Counted from the stretch's first letter, positions 17,792 to 24,750 are shown. The stretch: DNA of 64,000 nt from Pusillimonas caeni (GCF_003545815.1 NZ_PDUW01000004.1:124001-188000); one strand, 5' to 3'. Translations and numbers: made by a program. Notes: generated from the sequence alone by a model not told the origin.

Positions 17792-18202
17792 ATGAGAGAT
17801 GTCTATGCACTGATGGCTGCTATAGGCCTGTTCAGTCTATCGGCTCACGCTCAGCAGTACCCGGCTAGCTGCTGGATGCTGCATGACCTGAGCGGCGTAG
17901 GGTATTTTCAAGATGACGGGTATTCGCCTCAGATAGACAAGTTCTCCAAGCCATTGCGTTTGATCCTAAACGGCGATGGCACAACCGTTGGCGAAGACTC
18001 TCTTGCCATGATGCAGTTGGACGAGTTCATGGCGGTCGGCATGGGAAAGACCGATACCTTCACGACAGTGGAAACTTACCAAGTTGATCCCACTCTAGGC
18101 GTCGCGTTATACACAAAAGCAATTTACGGAAAAAGCGAGTTTAGCAACATGACTGGCGCCAGAACGTTTACCGGCCGCGCGGTACGCTGTCAGGCCAAGT
18201 AG
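17792..18202 (+). CDS. secreted hypothetical protein of the tRNA-Asn element
   Basis: A 136-residue protein with a clear Sec signal peptide (about 1-21, cleavage after SAHA) and a mature domain containing two Cys residues, one near each end (ASCWML and AVRCQAK), which could form a disulfide in the periplasm. The start is fixed by a strong GGGGAGGAA site. No family is recognised. It directly precedes, with a 13-base gap, another exported protein of Rap1a/Tai immunity type, so the two are probably one transcript and may work together. Confidence 0.75.
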   Translation: MRDVYALMAAIGLFSLSAHAQQYPASCWMLHDLSGVGYFQDDGYSPQIDKFSKPLRLILNGDGTTVGEDSLAMMQLDEFMAVGMGKTDTFTTVETYQVDPTLGVALYTKAIYGKSEFSNMTGARTFTGRAVRCQAK

Positions 18203-18215
18203 AAGAGGAAAAAGA

Positions 18216-18575
18216 ATGAGACTGCCCCTTTTTTTAGCCGCCGCTCTCTTTGCCTCACCTGCTGCATCGCAGAGTGATGAAAGCATGGTTTCGCTAGTGT
18301 CAGGCAACCACGTGTACCAACTATGCGAGCCGAAAGCGAGCGCTGTAAGAAAGAATAGCTGCTCTTGGTATGTGAAAGGCATCATTGAGGGCGTGCAGGT
18401 ACATGCACAGCCGTCGCAACTGGGCTATTCATTGTTATGCATGCCGGATGACTTGCCTGGCGCCCAACTGACGGGCGTCTTTGGTAAATATTTGGAAGAT
18501 CACCCGGAGCAGCGACATGAGCCGGCCCTCGCCCTTGTAGTCCGCGCAATGACGGCGGCGTTTCCATGTCCTTAG
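18216..18575 (+). CDS. Rap1a/Tai-like immunity protein
   Basis: The 119-residue exported protein has a signal peptide (about 1-19, ending PAASQ). Its mature part matches the Rap1a/Tai pattern: SGNHVYQLCE, a central CSWYVKGIIEGV, a third Cys in LLCMPDDLPGAQL, YLEDHPEQRHEPA and a terminal AFPCP. The four spaced Cys fit two disulfides in the periplasm. In Serratia, Rap proteins neutralise type VI secretion amidase effectors. No effector or secretion gene is beside it, so it looks like an orphan immunity or defence gene carried by the element. The family call rests on pattern recognition. Confidence 0.7.
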   Translation: MRLPLFLAAALFASPAASQSDESMVSLVSGNHVYQLCEPKASAVRKNSCSWYVKGIIEGVQVHAQPSQLGYSLLCMPDDLPGAQLTGVFGKYLEDHPEQRHEPALALVVRAMTAAFPCP

Positions 18576-18838
18576 TGGATTGTGGATAACTCTTTTTTGG
18601 GTCCAAAATAATTATTGGTTAATTATTATCCAAATCGGCGCGCACCCGCAAAGTCGCACGGATACTTGGTTTCTCGTTTGCGTACAAATGTTGTCCACAC
18701 GGGCGCTGTCGCATAATGGGTCTTATGTTAATTTATGCGTACATATAAACAAAAAATGATTGCATAACGAGAATTTAGGGGTTAGCATGAAACCTCATTC
18801 TCGCCCGCGCGAGCCAGAAAACCCATACGGTAAGCAGC
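18576..18838. other. AT-rich control region inside the element
   Basis: There is no convincing gene. The stretch includes ATAATTATTGGTTAATTATTAT (about 18608-18629, a run of overlapping inverted repeats) and TTGCGTACAAAT, and precedes the HTH gene. It is a plausible promoter/operator region. Confidence 0.4.
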
Positions 18839-19063
18839 ATGACACCAGAAGAATTTACGGCCGCACTCAATACCCTAAGTTGGAAGCAAAACGATTTCTG
18901 CCGTATGGCGGGAGTTAATAAATCCACACCCAGTCGTTGGATGGCAGGCGACAGCCCCATTCCCGAATGGGTGTCCAAGTTCTTGGGTATGGCCCAAGAG
19001 GTCAAGAGACTGCATGACACATACGTAATCCCGCCCAAACCGGGCAAGAAAGCCGACGCCTGA
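18839..19063 (+). CDS. small helix-turn-helix DNA-binding protein
   Basis: The 74-residue protein MTPEEFTAALNTLSWKQNDF begins like the short phage and island regulators in which a single HTH covers most of the chain. The stretch NDFCRMAGVNKSTPSRWMAG reads as helix-turn-recognition helix (compare LAxxLGVSxxTVSRWxxG). The 263 bases upstream are the AT-richest part of the element and could hold its operator. It may control the small-gene cluster that follows. Confidence 0.65.
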   Translation: MTPEEFTAALNTLSWKQNDFCRMAGVNKSTPSRWMAGDSPIPEWVSKFLGMAQEVKRLHDTYVIPPKPGKKADA

Positions 19064-19144
19064 CGGTATCAGGCAAAAGCGGGGGTAGATGGTATTGCAG
19101 TACCAAACGCCCCCTAACCATCATTGACTGAGAAGGAGTGAACG

Positions 19145-19489
19145 ATGGCTATCGATGATATTAGCGTAGCGAGCGCCGATCCCTACAGCGCTGGCCAGTC
19201 CCTGCAGCAGGCAGAGGCGCCCTCCCCTGAGCTAGCCAAGGCGATAGCTCAACAGAAAGAACCGGTTAGCACCGAAATGATTGTCTGGCTATTTCAGCTA
19301 ATGGAACGGCAAAAAGAGCAGGTAGATGCCCTGCTCCTGGTCATCAAAGACCAGTTGGACAGAGGCACTTTCGCCTACACCCTTGCTGACTTGGCCAAAA
19401 GCATCCAAGAGGACCATAAATGCTGGTACGAACTGCAGGATAGGCTTGGTATCAGTGAGCGGATGAGTACGGAGGTGAACCATGGCTGA
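19145..19489 (+). CDS. hypothetical protein, tRNA-Asn element
   Basis: A 114-residue acidic, mainly helical protein with no signal peptide or membrane segment. The run IVWLFQLMERQKEQVDALLL is amphipathic and may form a coiled coil. It has a good GAAGGAG site and begins a string of four genes overlapping head to tail (19145-20615), so it is likely co-translated with the next. No family is recognised. Confidence 0.65.
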   Translation: MAIDDISVASADPYSAGQSLQQAEAPSPELAKAIAQQKEPVSTEMIVWLFQLMERQKEQVDALLLVIKDQLDRGTFAYTLADLAKSIQEDHKCWYELQDRLGISERMSTEVNHG

Positions 19490-20027
19490 AAGCACCTACA
19501 TCCTCTGCCTGGACGAAGGCCATGGGCCGGTCAATTCAGCGCCTAATGATTTCGAGGGAACTACCGCCTTGATGGTGAACCCATCTGCCTCGCAATCGGT
19601 GTTGCTTGATGCCACTATATCCCGAGTAGCGCGCATTATCGACGTCACAAAACCATGGCTGGATCTGGAAAATGAAGACTTCGATTTTCCGCGCGAAGAT
19701 GCCATCCGCATGCTGATCACGCTCTGCGCCATGAGTCAGGAGGTGCACGCTCTGTTGAAGCGGGCGCAAGATAGCAATGTACCGCAATTGACTTCGCCCT
19801 CAACAAAAGGCCCGCGCTGGGCCTGCGATTTGAACGGCATGCGTAAAAGCTACCTCCAGACGGTCGAGGCAGCGGAAGCTTTGGTCAACGCCGTCAACAT
19901 TCAAGAGTTGGATCGACTGCCTGGCAACAAGGAAGCTGCTATTGTCGCCGCTATCTTTGAAATGGAAGGCCACCTAGGGGCTGCCCGGAATGATTTTCTT
20001 GGCGTTAAGGAGGTGTGCCATGAGTAA
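19482..20027 (+). CDS. hypothetical protein, tRNA-Asn element
   Basis: A 181-residue soluble protein. Its start overlaps the preceding gene by 8 bases and has GGAGGTGAAC in front. The middle (EDAIRMLITLCAMSQEVHALLK) and end (AAIVAAIFEMEGHLGAARNDF) look helical. No motif or family is recognised. Its position in an overlapping operon of small genes resembles accessory cassettes of prophages. Confidence 0.65.
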   Translation: MAESTYILCLDEGHGPVNSAPNDFEGTTALMVNPSASQSVLLDATISRVARIIDVTKPWLDLENEDFDFPREDAIRMLITLCAMSQEVHALLKRAQDSNVPQLTSPSTKGPRWACDLNGMRKSYLQTVEAAEALVNAVNIQELDRLPGNKEAAIVAAIFEMEGHLGAARNDFLGVKEVCHE

Positions 20028-20265
20028 TCATCATCTTATTGTCGATGCCCATACGCTTGCCAATCAGCAATTGGAGCGCTTACGCATTCTCTTGTTAAGC
20101 CTCTCAAATAGTGACGACGTTCGAGGCATGCTTCCAGATTGCCAAGTGAGAGAGTTGGACGGGTGGATGTTTGATTTGGTGTGTCAGGCACAAACACACC
20201 TCGAAGCTGCTATTGAGTACGCCGCCCAACAGAGAGACATTGCAGTAGTGCCAAAGGAGACATGA
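20020..20265 (+). CDS. hypothetical protein, tRNA-Asn element
   Basis: An 81-residue helical protein; the ATG used has AAGGAGGTG upstream and overlaps the end of the preceding gene by 8 bases. The sequence LANQQLERLRILLLSLSNSD and QAQTHLEAAIEYAAQQRD are amphipathic helices, consistent with a small oligomerising or phage-type accessory protein. No family is recognised. Confidence 0.6.
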   Translation: MSNHHLIVDAHTLANQQLERLRILLLSLSNSDDVRGMLPDCQVRELDGWMFDLVCQAQTHLEAAIEYAAQQRDIAVVPKET

Positions 20266-20615
20266 TGATGGTCAACCATGGCACGTCAAAGATGGCGGTG
20301 TCACGTGAGCATTCTGGAATGCTTGCAGGCACAACGATAATCCCAGCCTCCATGGGCTGCTGGTATCCACCCTCGGTTGAGGCTGAGGACCTACTACGGG
20401 TTGATTTCGATAAGCGGGCTGTAGATGCGGATGGGTTGTATTTGGTCGAGGAGATGGCCCCGCATGGCGTCGTGTGGCGGGGATGCCGTCGATTCTGCAT
20501 TCAGCCTTCCGGTGTTCGGTTCGACGCCTCAGGCACTGGCGACTGGATGCCGGCGCCCCCAAGTACGACTTTAAGAATAGTTGGGTTCGTAGAGCGAGTA
20601 TTTCGACCTGTGTAG
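20262..20615 (+). CDS. hypothetical protein, possible S24-like peptidase fold fragment
   Basis: A 117-residue protein overlapping its predecessor by 4 bases (ATGA). The segment DLLRVDFDKRAVDADGLYLV followed by a terminal strand IVGFVERVFRP is reminiscent of the LexA/S24 peptidase fold, in which DG(I/L)Y precedes a hydrophobic strand and a final V-G-V-R strand. The catalytic Ser and Lys are not evident, so this is only a resemblance. It may be a phage-type regulator fragment or an unrelated small protein. Confidence 0.5.
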   Translation: MMMVNHGTSKMAVSREHSGMLAGTTIIPASMGCWYPPSVEAEDLLRVDFDKRAVDADGLYLVEEMAPHGVVWRGCRRFCIQPSGVRFDASGTGDWMPAPPSTTLRIVGFVERVFRPV

Positions 20616-20721
20616 CAATGCCTTACGCCAGCGCCTAGCCCGACGGGGCGAAAAGCCGGATACCTTCACCGGCCTGGCGCTGGTACCTGTTTTTGAAGGC
20701 CGCGGGGAAGGGGCGGAAACT

Positions 20722-21009
20722 ATGGGCAATGAAAATAGACCGGGAGGCAGCGCCAATCTGCACGAACTGGTCGCGGAAATAGCGGCCGAACTGGCGGACG
20801 CCCATCCCGGAGGTTGGCAGAAAGACGGGCAAGACAATGAATTGCGGCGGGCAGTGGCAATGGCCATCAACCAACATGGGGTGGACTCTGCCGCGATCTT
20901 ACCGCTCATCAAGCGTGCACTTGAAAACGGAGACATTACGGCATTGAGTACTTTCAATGGCCTACCAGTGAGCAATTGTCCAAGCTCAACACCATCAAAG
21001 ACGACCTAG
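20722..21009 (+). CDS. hypothetical protein, possibly the start of a broken gene
   Basis: The conservative ATG gives 95 residues with the helical segment LHELVAEIAAELADAHPGGW. The same frame stays open and looks protein-coding for about 40 codons upstream (reading FTGLALVPVFEG), but no usual start codon is found there. Toward its 3' end the reading seems to move to another frame, in which GIEYFQWPTSEQLSKL leads into the next gene. The gene may therefore be a decayed relic. No family is recognised. Confidence 0.45.
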   Translation: MGNENRPGGSANLHELVAEIAAELADAHPGGWQKDGQDNELRRAVAMAINQHGVDSAAILPLIKRALENGDITALSTFNGLPVSNCPSSTPSKTT

Positions 21010-21356
21010 TCAGGCTAGATTTCGCCAATAGTTCAAATCGGGTAGGTTCTGACACGGTGCAGAAACTGGCCTTCAGCAACATGCTCAATCAGGCGGGTAT
21101 CCCGAGCGCTATACGAAACTTCGGGCCGGCAGGAGTTGTCGGGAGCTTGCTTGAGCGAGGCGGCCAGGCTGTGTACGGGGGCGCCAATAAGCAGATGACC
21201 GCACAGCTTGCCGAGGCGTTGCTAAACCCGCAAAGTGCGGCTGACCTTATGGCGCCTTCCGCGATGGCCACACCTAAAATGCAGGCGCTGGCGACAGCCT
21301 TGAGGGCGCTGGAGACCACGGGATATAGGGCGGGCCCAGTCCTGGCGGCACAGTAA
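20976..21356 (+). pseudogene. C-terminal remnant of a larger, probably phage structural, protein
   Basis: The open frame has no convincing start (only TTG inside apparent coding sequence; the frame opens at a TGA at 20922). It encodes about 126 residues with segments such as VQKLAFSNMLNQAGIP and AEALLNPQSAADLM. These read like the end of a long phage virion or tail-associated protein. Fusion of the preceding frame by one shift near 20925-20960 would give a longer product, which suggests a frameshift or internal deletion. It is closed by a good terminator. Phage origin is inference. Confidence 0.45.
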
Positions 21357-21377
21357 GGTTAAGGTCGTACTCGTAAA

Positions 21378-21406
21378 AGGGCCGTCATGGGCACGGCCCT
21401 ATTTTT
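21378..21406 (+). terminator. intrinsic terminator ending the small-gene cluster
   Basis: AGGGCCGT pairs with ACGGCCCT around a 7-base loop, followed by ATTTTT. It lies 22 bases past the stop at 21356. Confidence 0.85.
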
Positions 21407-21778
21407 CTTCCTCCCGCTACCGCTTGCGTAACAAAAATAGATCGCTCATCCGAGATAACATTTTTGTCTAAATTAAGACACGCATTCGATCTAAATTAGC
21501 ATCGGGTAGATAACATTAGTGCTACACCAAGAGACATTTCAGCGGCCAGCGGGACCAAAAAAATGTAATCGAGACTTTTGGGTGGTGGCGCCACGTCTCT
21601 CCCTTGCTGCTATGCCCCGCGGTCGCCCTCAACTCTCCGCGCGATATCCCAAAGCTTGCCATGGTTGGTTCGAGCGATGCACTATTACAAGCGCCATTTC
21701 GCAATTGACCTCAGCAGGTCTCATGGCGGAGGGGAAGGGGTATGATTCTCTGGCGCCAGGGTGGCGCAGGGAGAAGAC
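21407..21778. other. non-coding stretch with repeated TCTAAATTA motif
   Basis: No convincing gene. A near-palindrome GTCTAAATTAAGAC (21466-21479) and a second TCTAAATTA 23 bp further on suggest a regulator binding site in front of the membrane protein gene that follows. Confidence 0.4.
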
Positions 21779-22468
21779 ATGCGATACGCCGAATGGGTGG
21801 TCTGCATAATTGCCGGCTGCGTTGCGGGGTGGCTGTGGGGAGAGCGGCCCGACGTTTTGAATTTCGTCAGCGCCCTTGACGTACTGAGCACGCTGGGAAC
21901 AATCGGCGCGGCCCTGGGTGCTTTCTATGCAGCTCGGGTCGCGCTTCGCATTGGTCTAACCGAAATCAAACGGCACCGAGACGACGGAAAAAGGAAGTCT
22001 GAGTTTTTGCTTAACTCGATCAGTTATGAGCTCAAAACTCTTGACGGGACGCTCGGAAATCTCTTGGCTACGCTAGAGACAAGCATTAACGCCGCTCGAA
22101 AAATGGCAGACAAGGGCAAATCATCGTTTTACACGGAGAATGTCGCCAGGACTGTAGCTGCATGTAGAAAACGACTCGGTACGCCTACCCTGGATAGATT
22201 TTGGCCCGACCTAAAGGATCTAAATAATGGTCTCGGGGTGGATGTCGTTTATCTAATCACTGAAACGAAACGGCTTGACGAATGGCTTTCATGGTTGCCG
22301 GTTCATGATTCCATCATGGATACGGACGATGGAATCTTCCATCACTCTCTGTTTTGCGCCGACACTGCCGCCGAAATAGGCATGAGGGTTTGCAAAGTGC
22401 TTCGTGCACTTAATCCAGCAAAGAGCGATCGCCAGTACCGTGAATATCTCGACTCGAGAGAGAAATAG
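21779..22468 (+). CDS. membrane-anchored hypothetical protein, tRNA-Asn element cargo
   Basis: A 229-residue protein. The ATG used has GGGAGAA upstream; a GTG six codons earlier is possible. Two hydrophobic segments (about residues 5-22 and 35-60, the latter STLGTIGAALGAFYAARVAL) are followed by a long, mostly helical cytoplasmic domain. That topology, two helices and a soluble helical body, is shared by many uncharacterised proteins found in genomic islands. It is separated from the other cargo by a terminator and is the last gene before attR, the usual position for accessory genes. Function unknown. Confidence 0.7.
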   Translation: MRYAEWVVCIIAGCVAGWLWGERPDVLNFVSALDVLSTLGTIGAALGAFYAARVALRIGLTEIKRHRDDGKRKSEFLLNSISYELKTLDGTLGNLLATLETSINAARKMADKGKSSFYTENVARTVAACRKRLGTPTLDRFWPDLKDLNNGLGVDVVYLITETKRLDEWLSWLPVHDSIMDTDDGIFHHSLFCADTAAEIGMRVCKVLRALNPAKSDRQYREYLDSREK

Positions 22469-22647
22469 CCTACTTGATCCGTAGCGACACCCCTTGCGCC
22501 GGCTTCGACCAGACAGTTCACGTAGGACGCCATGCCTAGCCGTCAATACGCAATGTGGGTTTTCCATGTCAAAGCGCTCGGATGCGAGTTAGAAAGAGGC
22601 GTCCCGAATAAGTTAGGTGCCAAGTTAGGTGCCGAATTGAGGCCAAA

Positions 22648-22667
22648 GGGGTACACCCGGGGTACAT
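22648..22667 (+). promoter_or_regulatory. right pair of GGGGTACAC direct repeats (candidate integrase arm sites)
   Basis: GGGGTACAC and GGGGTACAT begin 11 bp apart, matching the pair at 16439-16458 in orientation and spacing. They lie 56 bp inside the right att repeat. Confidence 0.55.
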
Positions 22668-22680
22668 GGCGCCACAAAGC

Positions 22681-22707
22681 AAAAACGCCAACCCCGAAGG
22701 ATTGGCG
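22681..22707 (-). terminator. replacement terminator for tRNA-Asn carried by the element
   Basis: On the minus strand CGCCAA pairs with TTGGCG around a GC-rich loop and is followed by TTTTTG. It lies 18 bases past the CCA end of tRNA-Asn but belongs to the element side of the junction. Confidence 0.75.
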
Positions 22708-22723
22708 TAAGTGCTTGAATTTA

Positions 22724-22774
22724 TTGGCTCCCCGAGCAGGGCTCGAACCTGCGACCTGCGGATTAACAGTCCGT
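22724..22774. repeat. attR: 51-bp repeat within the intact tRNA-Asn
   Basis: Identical to 16263-16313. It contains the 3' two thirds of the tRNA from the anticodon arm to the encoded CCA. Confidence 0.95.
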
Positions 22775-22800
22775 CGCTCTACCGACTGAGCTATCGGGGA
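22725..22800 (-). tRNA. tRNA-Asn (GTT)
   Basis: A 76-nt tRNA read on the minus strand: acceptor TCCCCGA pairing with TCGGGGA, D-arm AGCTCAGTCGGTAGAGC, anticodon loop with GTT (CTGTTAA), T-arm with GGTTCGAGCCC, discriminator G and encoded CCA. It is intact despite the element inserted at its 3' end, because the element restores the 3' sequence. Confidence 0.97.
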
Positions 22801-22813
22801 TCAAAGAAGAAAA

Positions 22814-22843
22814 ACTATAGCATAGTTTTTTACACTCGCGCAA
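22814..22843 (-). promoter_or_regulatory. predicted sigma70 promoter of tRNA-Asn
   Basis: On the minus strand TTGCGC and TATAGT are separated by 18 bases, ending about 13 bases before the tRNA 5' end. Both boxes fit the consensus well enough for a stable-RNA promoter. Confidence 0.6.
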
Positions 22844-22974
22844 GCGCTCAACCTGCTGTTTCCTTCCGTTTTGAGGACTTTTCCTACCCGGGCACGCCAT
22901 ATGCTCAAAGAGGTTCCCATATGCCCGCTGGCAGCTCTTCGAGCAACCCGGGAAATGGATGCAAGGAGCAGACT

Positions 22975-23124
22975 ATGCCGCAGAACCAGTCCAACCAGCC
23001 CGGAAAACAGCAAGCTCCCGGGCAACAGCAGCAAAGCAAGTCCGGACAGCAGCAAGCGGGGCAGCAGAAGTCCGGCCAGGGTCAGTCCGGGCAAAAATCC
23101 GGGCAGCATAACCAGAGCAAATAG
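22975..23124 (+). CDS. Gln/Ser/Gly-rich microprotein
   Basis: A 49-residue protein starting MPQNQSNQPGKQ, with AAGGAG upstream. It is almost wholly made of Q, S, G, K, P and N in short repeats (GQKSG, GQQQQSK), hydrophilic and without hydrophobic core, so probably disordered. It is unlike the neighbouring genes in composition. Function unknown; small basic Gln/Gly-rich proteins are sometimes stress-induced in related bacteria. Confidence 0.55.
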   Translation: MPQNQSNQPGKQQAPGQQQQSKSGQQQAGQQKSGQGQSGQKSGQHNQSK

Positions 23125-23276
23125 CCAGCCGCTTAGCGTCTACCGCGACTGACTAGCTCGCCGGCGCCCCGAAGGCTGGATCGTCATCCGGCTTTTGGGG
23201 CACAGCCGACCGGTGAAAGGATTTGTCCCGGAAGCGCACGATGCAAGGACTTGCCTCGACTTGACAGGACCCAGCC

Positions 23277-23531
23277 ATGACAAAGCCGATTCCAGACACT
23301 GATCCGTTAAAGCGCGAACCGCCCGGAGAGCTCAGCAAAGTGCCCGACAATGACGTCGGCGAGGCCGGACGGCCGGCCGGCAAGCCGGGGGAAAAAGGCA
23401 TCGATGTCCCGGCGGAGCCGGGAAGGCCGACGCCCTATCCCACCAACCCCGATCTGCCCGGCAACCCTCCGGAGCCCGTCGACCCCGGCAAGACGCCAAG
23501 CCTTGGCGGGCGCGGGCCGGTCAAACCCTAG
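23277..23531 (+). CDS. Pro/Asp-rich small protein
   Basis: An 84-residue, acidic-to-neutral, proline-rich protein (PTPYPTNPDLPGNPPEPVDP) without hydrophobic core, predicted to be disordered and cytosolic. A weak AGGA lies upstream. Its composition resembles the other proline-rich microprotein of the window at 57374-57634. No function can be assigned. Confidence 0.55.
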   Translation: MTKPIPDTDPLKREPPGELSKVPDNDVGEAGRPAGKPGEKGIDVPAEPGRPTPYPTNPDLPGNPPEPVDPGKTPSLGGRGPVKP

Positions 23532-23550
23532 GGCCGTGGCCGGCCAGTGT

Positions 23551-23581
23551 GGCTGCCCTTTTAGCGTCAACAGGCCCTAGG
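23551..23581 (-). repeat. dispersed stop-codon repeat, copy 1 (end of the LigD-like gene)
   Basis: On the minus strand it reads CTAGGGCCTGTTGACG then CTAAAAGGGCAGCC. The TAG inside it is the stop codon of the LigD-type polymerase gene. Confidence 0.8.
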
Positions 23582-24560
23582 ACCTGGAAAAGCCGAAGAT
23601 CTTCATGGCGGCGGTCAGCGGGCGGGCCGATTTCGCATAAGAGGCCCACGGCGCGTTGCCCACCGCAAGGCGATCGTGGACGTTGACGACATTCCACTGG
23701 TCCGAGGCACTCAGCGTTTCGACTTCGTCCCAGCCGATGGGCACCGACACACCCATGCCGGGACGAGCGCGCGCGGACCAGGCGCAAACGGTGGTTGCGC
23801 TCCAGCCGTTGCGCAAATAATCGATGAAAATCTTCTGGACGCGGTTGCGCGGACCGCTCTTGGCGGTAAAGCGCTGCGGAAATGTCTGCGCCAGTTGCTG
23901 GACCATCAACTGGGAAAAGTCCTTTACAGTGTCCCAATCGTGCCTGCGCTGCAAAGGAACGACGACGTGAAGCCCCTTACCGCCGCTGGTCTTTACGAAC
24001 GGAACCAGTTCGAGCTTTTCCAATAGCGTCTGCATCAGCAGCGCTGCCTCCTGAGTCGCCGGCCACTGCACGCCTTCGCCGGGATCGATGTCGAATATCA
24101 TTCGATCGGGTTTGCCGATCGAGGTTTTCGTGGCGTTCCATGTATGCAGTTCAATGACGTTCATCTGCGCCGCGGAGAGCACGCCGACAGGCTTTGCAAC
24201 CTCTATCATGGATTCGTGCCCTGGTCGCAGCCGTTCGGGCAGCGCACGGAGGCCATCTAGTTCGCCTTCCAGATGCCGCTGAAAGAAGAGCTCCCCCTGT
24301 ATGCCCTCCGGCGCACGCACCATCGACACCGGCCTGCCCTGCAGATGATCGAACATCAAAGCGGCCGCCTTGGCGTAGTAAGACACCAGATCGACCTTTT
24401 TAATGTCGGCGGTGGGGTCGATGACCCGATCGGGGTGGGTGACCGTGAACTTCTCCGGCAATGGCGACACCTTGCCTGTTCGAGACGCTCTGGGCGCGTC
24501 CTCGCGGCGTATCCGGCGTGGTGACTTATCCGCCCGCTTCCCCGGCAGCGCACTCTTCAT
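23577..24560 (-). CDS. stand-alone LigD polymerase domain (non-homologous end-joining primase/polymerase)
   Basis: A 327-residue archaeo-eukaryotic primase superfamily protein matching the polymerase module of LigD: TVTHPDRVIDPTADIKKVDL, GRPVSMVRAPEG, the catalytic MIFDIDPGEGV with two metal-binding Asp, SGGKGLHVVVPL, and the third acidic site in KIFIDYLRN. Full LigD proteins are usually 800-900 residues with ligase and phosphoesterase domains; both are absent here. The Lys/Arg-rich first 30 residues look like an inter-domain linker. I use the ATG (MKSALPGKRA); a TTG 16 codons upstream is possible. It may work with Ku and a separate ligase, not seen here. The TAG stop lies in a dispersed repeat. 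Confidence 0.88.
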   Translation of the reverse strand: MKSALPGKRADKSPRRIRREDAPRASRTGKVSPLPEKFTVTHPDRVIDPTADIKKVDLVSYYAKAAALMFDHLQGRPVSMVRAPEGIQGELFFQRHLEGELDGLRALPERLRPGHESMIEVAKPVGVLSAAQMNVIELHTWNATKTSIGKPDRMIFDIDPGEGVQWPATQEAALLMQTLLEKLELVPFVKTSGGKGLHVVVPLQRRHDWDTVKDFSQLMVQQLAQTFPQRFTAKSGPRNRVQKIFIDYLRNGWSATTVCAWSARARPGMGVSVPIGWDEVETLSASDQWNVVNVHDRLAVGNAPWASYAKSARPLTAAMKIFGFSRS

Positions 24561-24750
24561 TGCCCGTATCTCCGAGATTGAACGTCTTCTCACTCCAATA
24601 TCAAGCAACCCGCAGGCCCGGCGAGAATCGTCTTGATTGCTTTCAATTAAACGTTAGGAGGCGATCGAGCGGCAGCGTATCGTGTGAGGATATTAGCCAA
24701 TGACAGTCAGCCATACGGGATCTCTTTCGTAACTGACGAGGAGATTCTTT

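Larger units (their letters stand above)
16263..22774. mobile_element. integrative element in tRNA-Asn
   Basis: A 6.5-kb segment is bounded by two identical 51-bp copies of the 3' part of tRNA-Asn. The right copy belongs to the intact tRNA and the left copy is a fragment. A tyrosine integrase gene starts about 150 bp inside the left copy, as expected for tRNA-targeting islands, satellites and prophage remnants. Cargo is mostly small genes with strong Shine-Dalgarno sites and no database-style names, lower in GC than the host genes on either side. No capsid, terminase or replication genes were recognised, so it is either a satellite-like island or a heavily reduced prophage. Confidence 0.93.

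Noticed and set aside
18787-18918. 43-codon frame starting MKPHSRPREP with AGGGG upstream
   Set aside because: It overlaps the helix-turn-helix gene in another frame for most of its length and its composition looks random. It could still be a leader peptide, but nothing supports that.
21519-21809. 96-codon plus-strand frame before the membrane protein gene
   Set aside because: No usual start site, mixed composition, and it runs into the better-supported gene at 21779.
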